Source of the DNA: an uncultured Paracoccaceae bacterium
Lineage (GTDB): Bacteria > Pseudomonadota > Alphaproteobacteria > Rhodobacterales > Rhodobacteraceae
Length of the DNA: 64,000 bases
Direction of reading: 5' to 3'
NCBI GenBank assembly: GCA_934500835.1
Contig: CAKSTR010000006.1
Span: 62,001-126,000, forward strand
The first letter of the stretch is position 1; every line of letters begins with the position of its first letter. The notes under the pieces were generated by a model, which was not told where the DNA came from, searched no databases, and was given only the letters and a program-made list of their open reading frames with translations. Positions 63,585 to 64,000 of this stretch are shown here, in pieces. Made by a program: the position numbers and the translations under genes.

Positions 63585-64000
63585 ATGGGCTTTCCCGGCA
63601 CCTGGATGACGGCAAGCGAAAGTGTGGTTTACCGCGTTGTGCCGAAATGCGCCTGCTCGACCATTGGCCAGATCATGTATTACTCGGATCAGGGCGTGTT
63701 CTTCGACGGTGACATCCATGATGCCACCTCCGGCATGCACAAATGGGCCATGGAGGCCAGCCAGCCGCTGATCGAGAAGAACGTGAAGGCCCACAAGTCC
63801 TATGCCTTCACCTGCGTGCGCAACCCCTACACGCGCATCCTGTCCAGCTTCTTCGACAAGATCTGCGGCATCCAGCGGAACGGCAAACGCTATCGCGGCA
63901 ATCTGGTGCCGCTTCTGGTGCAGAAATACGGGGTGCAGGTCGGCGGGGATGACGGCAAGCAGGAGTTCGACCAGATCCAGTCGTTCCGCCGCTTCCTTCT
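63585..64000 (+). CDS. Sulfotransferase family protein, N-terminal part (3' end outside window)
   Basis: At least 138 residues are visible. The cofactor PAPS loop appears as YRVVPKCACSTIGQIMYY near residue 14, and the 3'-phosphate-binding motif as CVRNPYTRILSSFFDK. This fits the sulfotransferase family 2 (carbohydrate sulfotransferase-like) group common in Rhodobacteraceae. AGGAG lies eight bases before the ATG. It is divergent from a GT14-like glycosyltransferase, so a sulfated surface glycan is a reasonable guess. Confidence 0.85.
   Translation, partial: MGFPGTWMTASESVVYRVVPKCACSTIGQIMYYSDQGVFFDGDIHDATSGMHKWAMEASQPLIEKNVKAHKSYAFTCVRNPYTRILSSFFDKICGIQRNGKRYRGNLVPLLVQKYGVQVGGDDGKQEFDQIQSFRRFL

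Overview
The window is high-GC, gene-dense chromosomal DNA from a member of the Rhodobacteraceae (Alphaproteobacteria). The evidence is gene content and order. It carries chvI-chvG-hprK-rapZ-EIIA-HPr divergent from pckA, and rpoZ-rsh-DUF2062-pdxJ-acpS-lepB-rnc-era. It also has several families typical of this group: DUF6473, DUF3859, DUF1491, DUF1285, DUF5928, a probable methylsuccinyl-CoA dehydrogenase of the ethylmalonyl-CoA pathway, and bacterial relatives of mitochondrial HIG1 and NDUFS6. I see no rRNA, tRNA, CRISPR array, insertion sequence or prophage. The genus cannot be fixed by reading alone.

Layout. 1-5.7 kb: the end of a cytochrome P450, parC, an exported SH3 protein, an SDR enzyme, a HIG1-type membrane protein and a PduO-type cobalamin adenosyltransferase. 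5.8-9.4 kb: etfBA, a DUF6473 protein and 3-hydroxyacyl-CoA dehydrogenase. 9.5-16.8 kb: an acyltransferase, then the regulatory PTS and ChvGI cluster on the minus strand, divergent from pckA. 17-26.6 kb: a TauE/SafE transporter, a tandem DUF3859 pair, mcd, a META lipoprotein, an MFS transporter, recO, an FMN reductase, a ThDP enzyme and lrgAB. 26.6-27.5 kb has no convincing gene and holds strong hairpins. 27.5-35.7 kb: smc, a short co-transcribed orphan, a glycosyltransferase, a lytic transglycosylase, cobD, an orphan and an L,D-transpeptidase. 35.8-40 kb: a PatB-type lyase, three deformylase paralogues (the third apparently inactive) and fmt. 40-47 kb: an EVE protein, TetR, a TRIC-like channel, rnhA, an exported caspase-fold protein, ispH, a YqaA-type membrane protein and an NYN protein. 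47-61.4 kb: folK, the rpoZ-to-era run, DUF genes, hyi, an NDUFS6-like zinc protein and polA. 61.4-64 kb: a HIT protein, a DUF5928 glycosyltransferase and the start of a sulfotransferase in a more AT-rich stretch.

How the genes connect. etfBA would accept electrons from acyl-CoA dehydrogenases such as the one at 19.1 kb. The 3-hydroxyacyl-CoA dehydrogenase and pckA fit growth on acetate-type carbon with gluconeogenesis. HPr, EIIA and HprK without a sugar permease form a signalling PTS next to ChvGI. Deformylases sit with fmt, the enzyme that adds the formyl group they remove.

No obviously new multi-gene system (defence, secretion or similar) is visible. The points most worth a second look are the deformylase homologue lacking its metal cysteine and catalytic glutamate, a promoter that predicts a leaderless def mRNA, an exported protein with one active-looking and one dead caspase-like unit, a palindromic repeat placed mainly at convergent gene ends, and inverted or tandem repeats before mcd and pckA.
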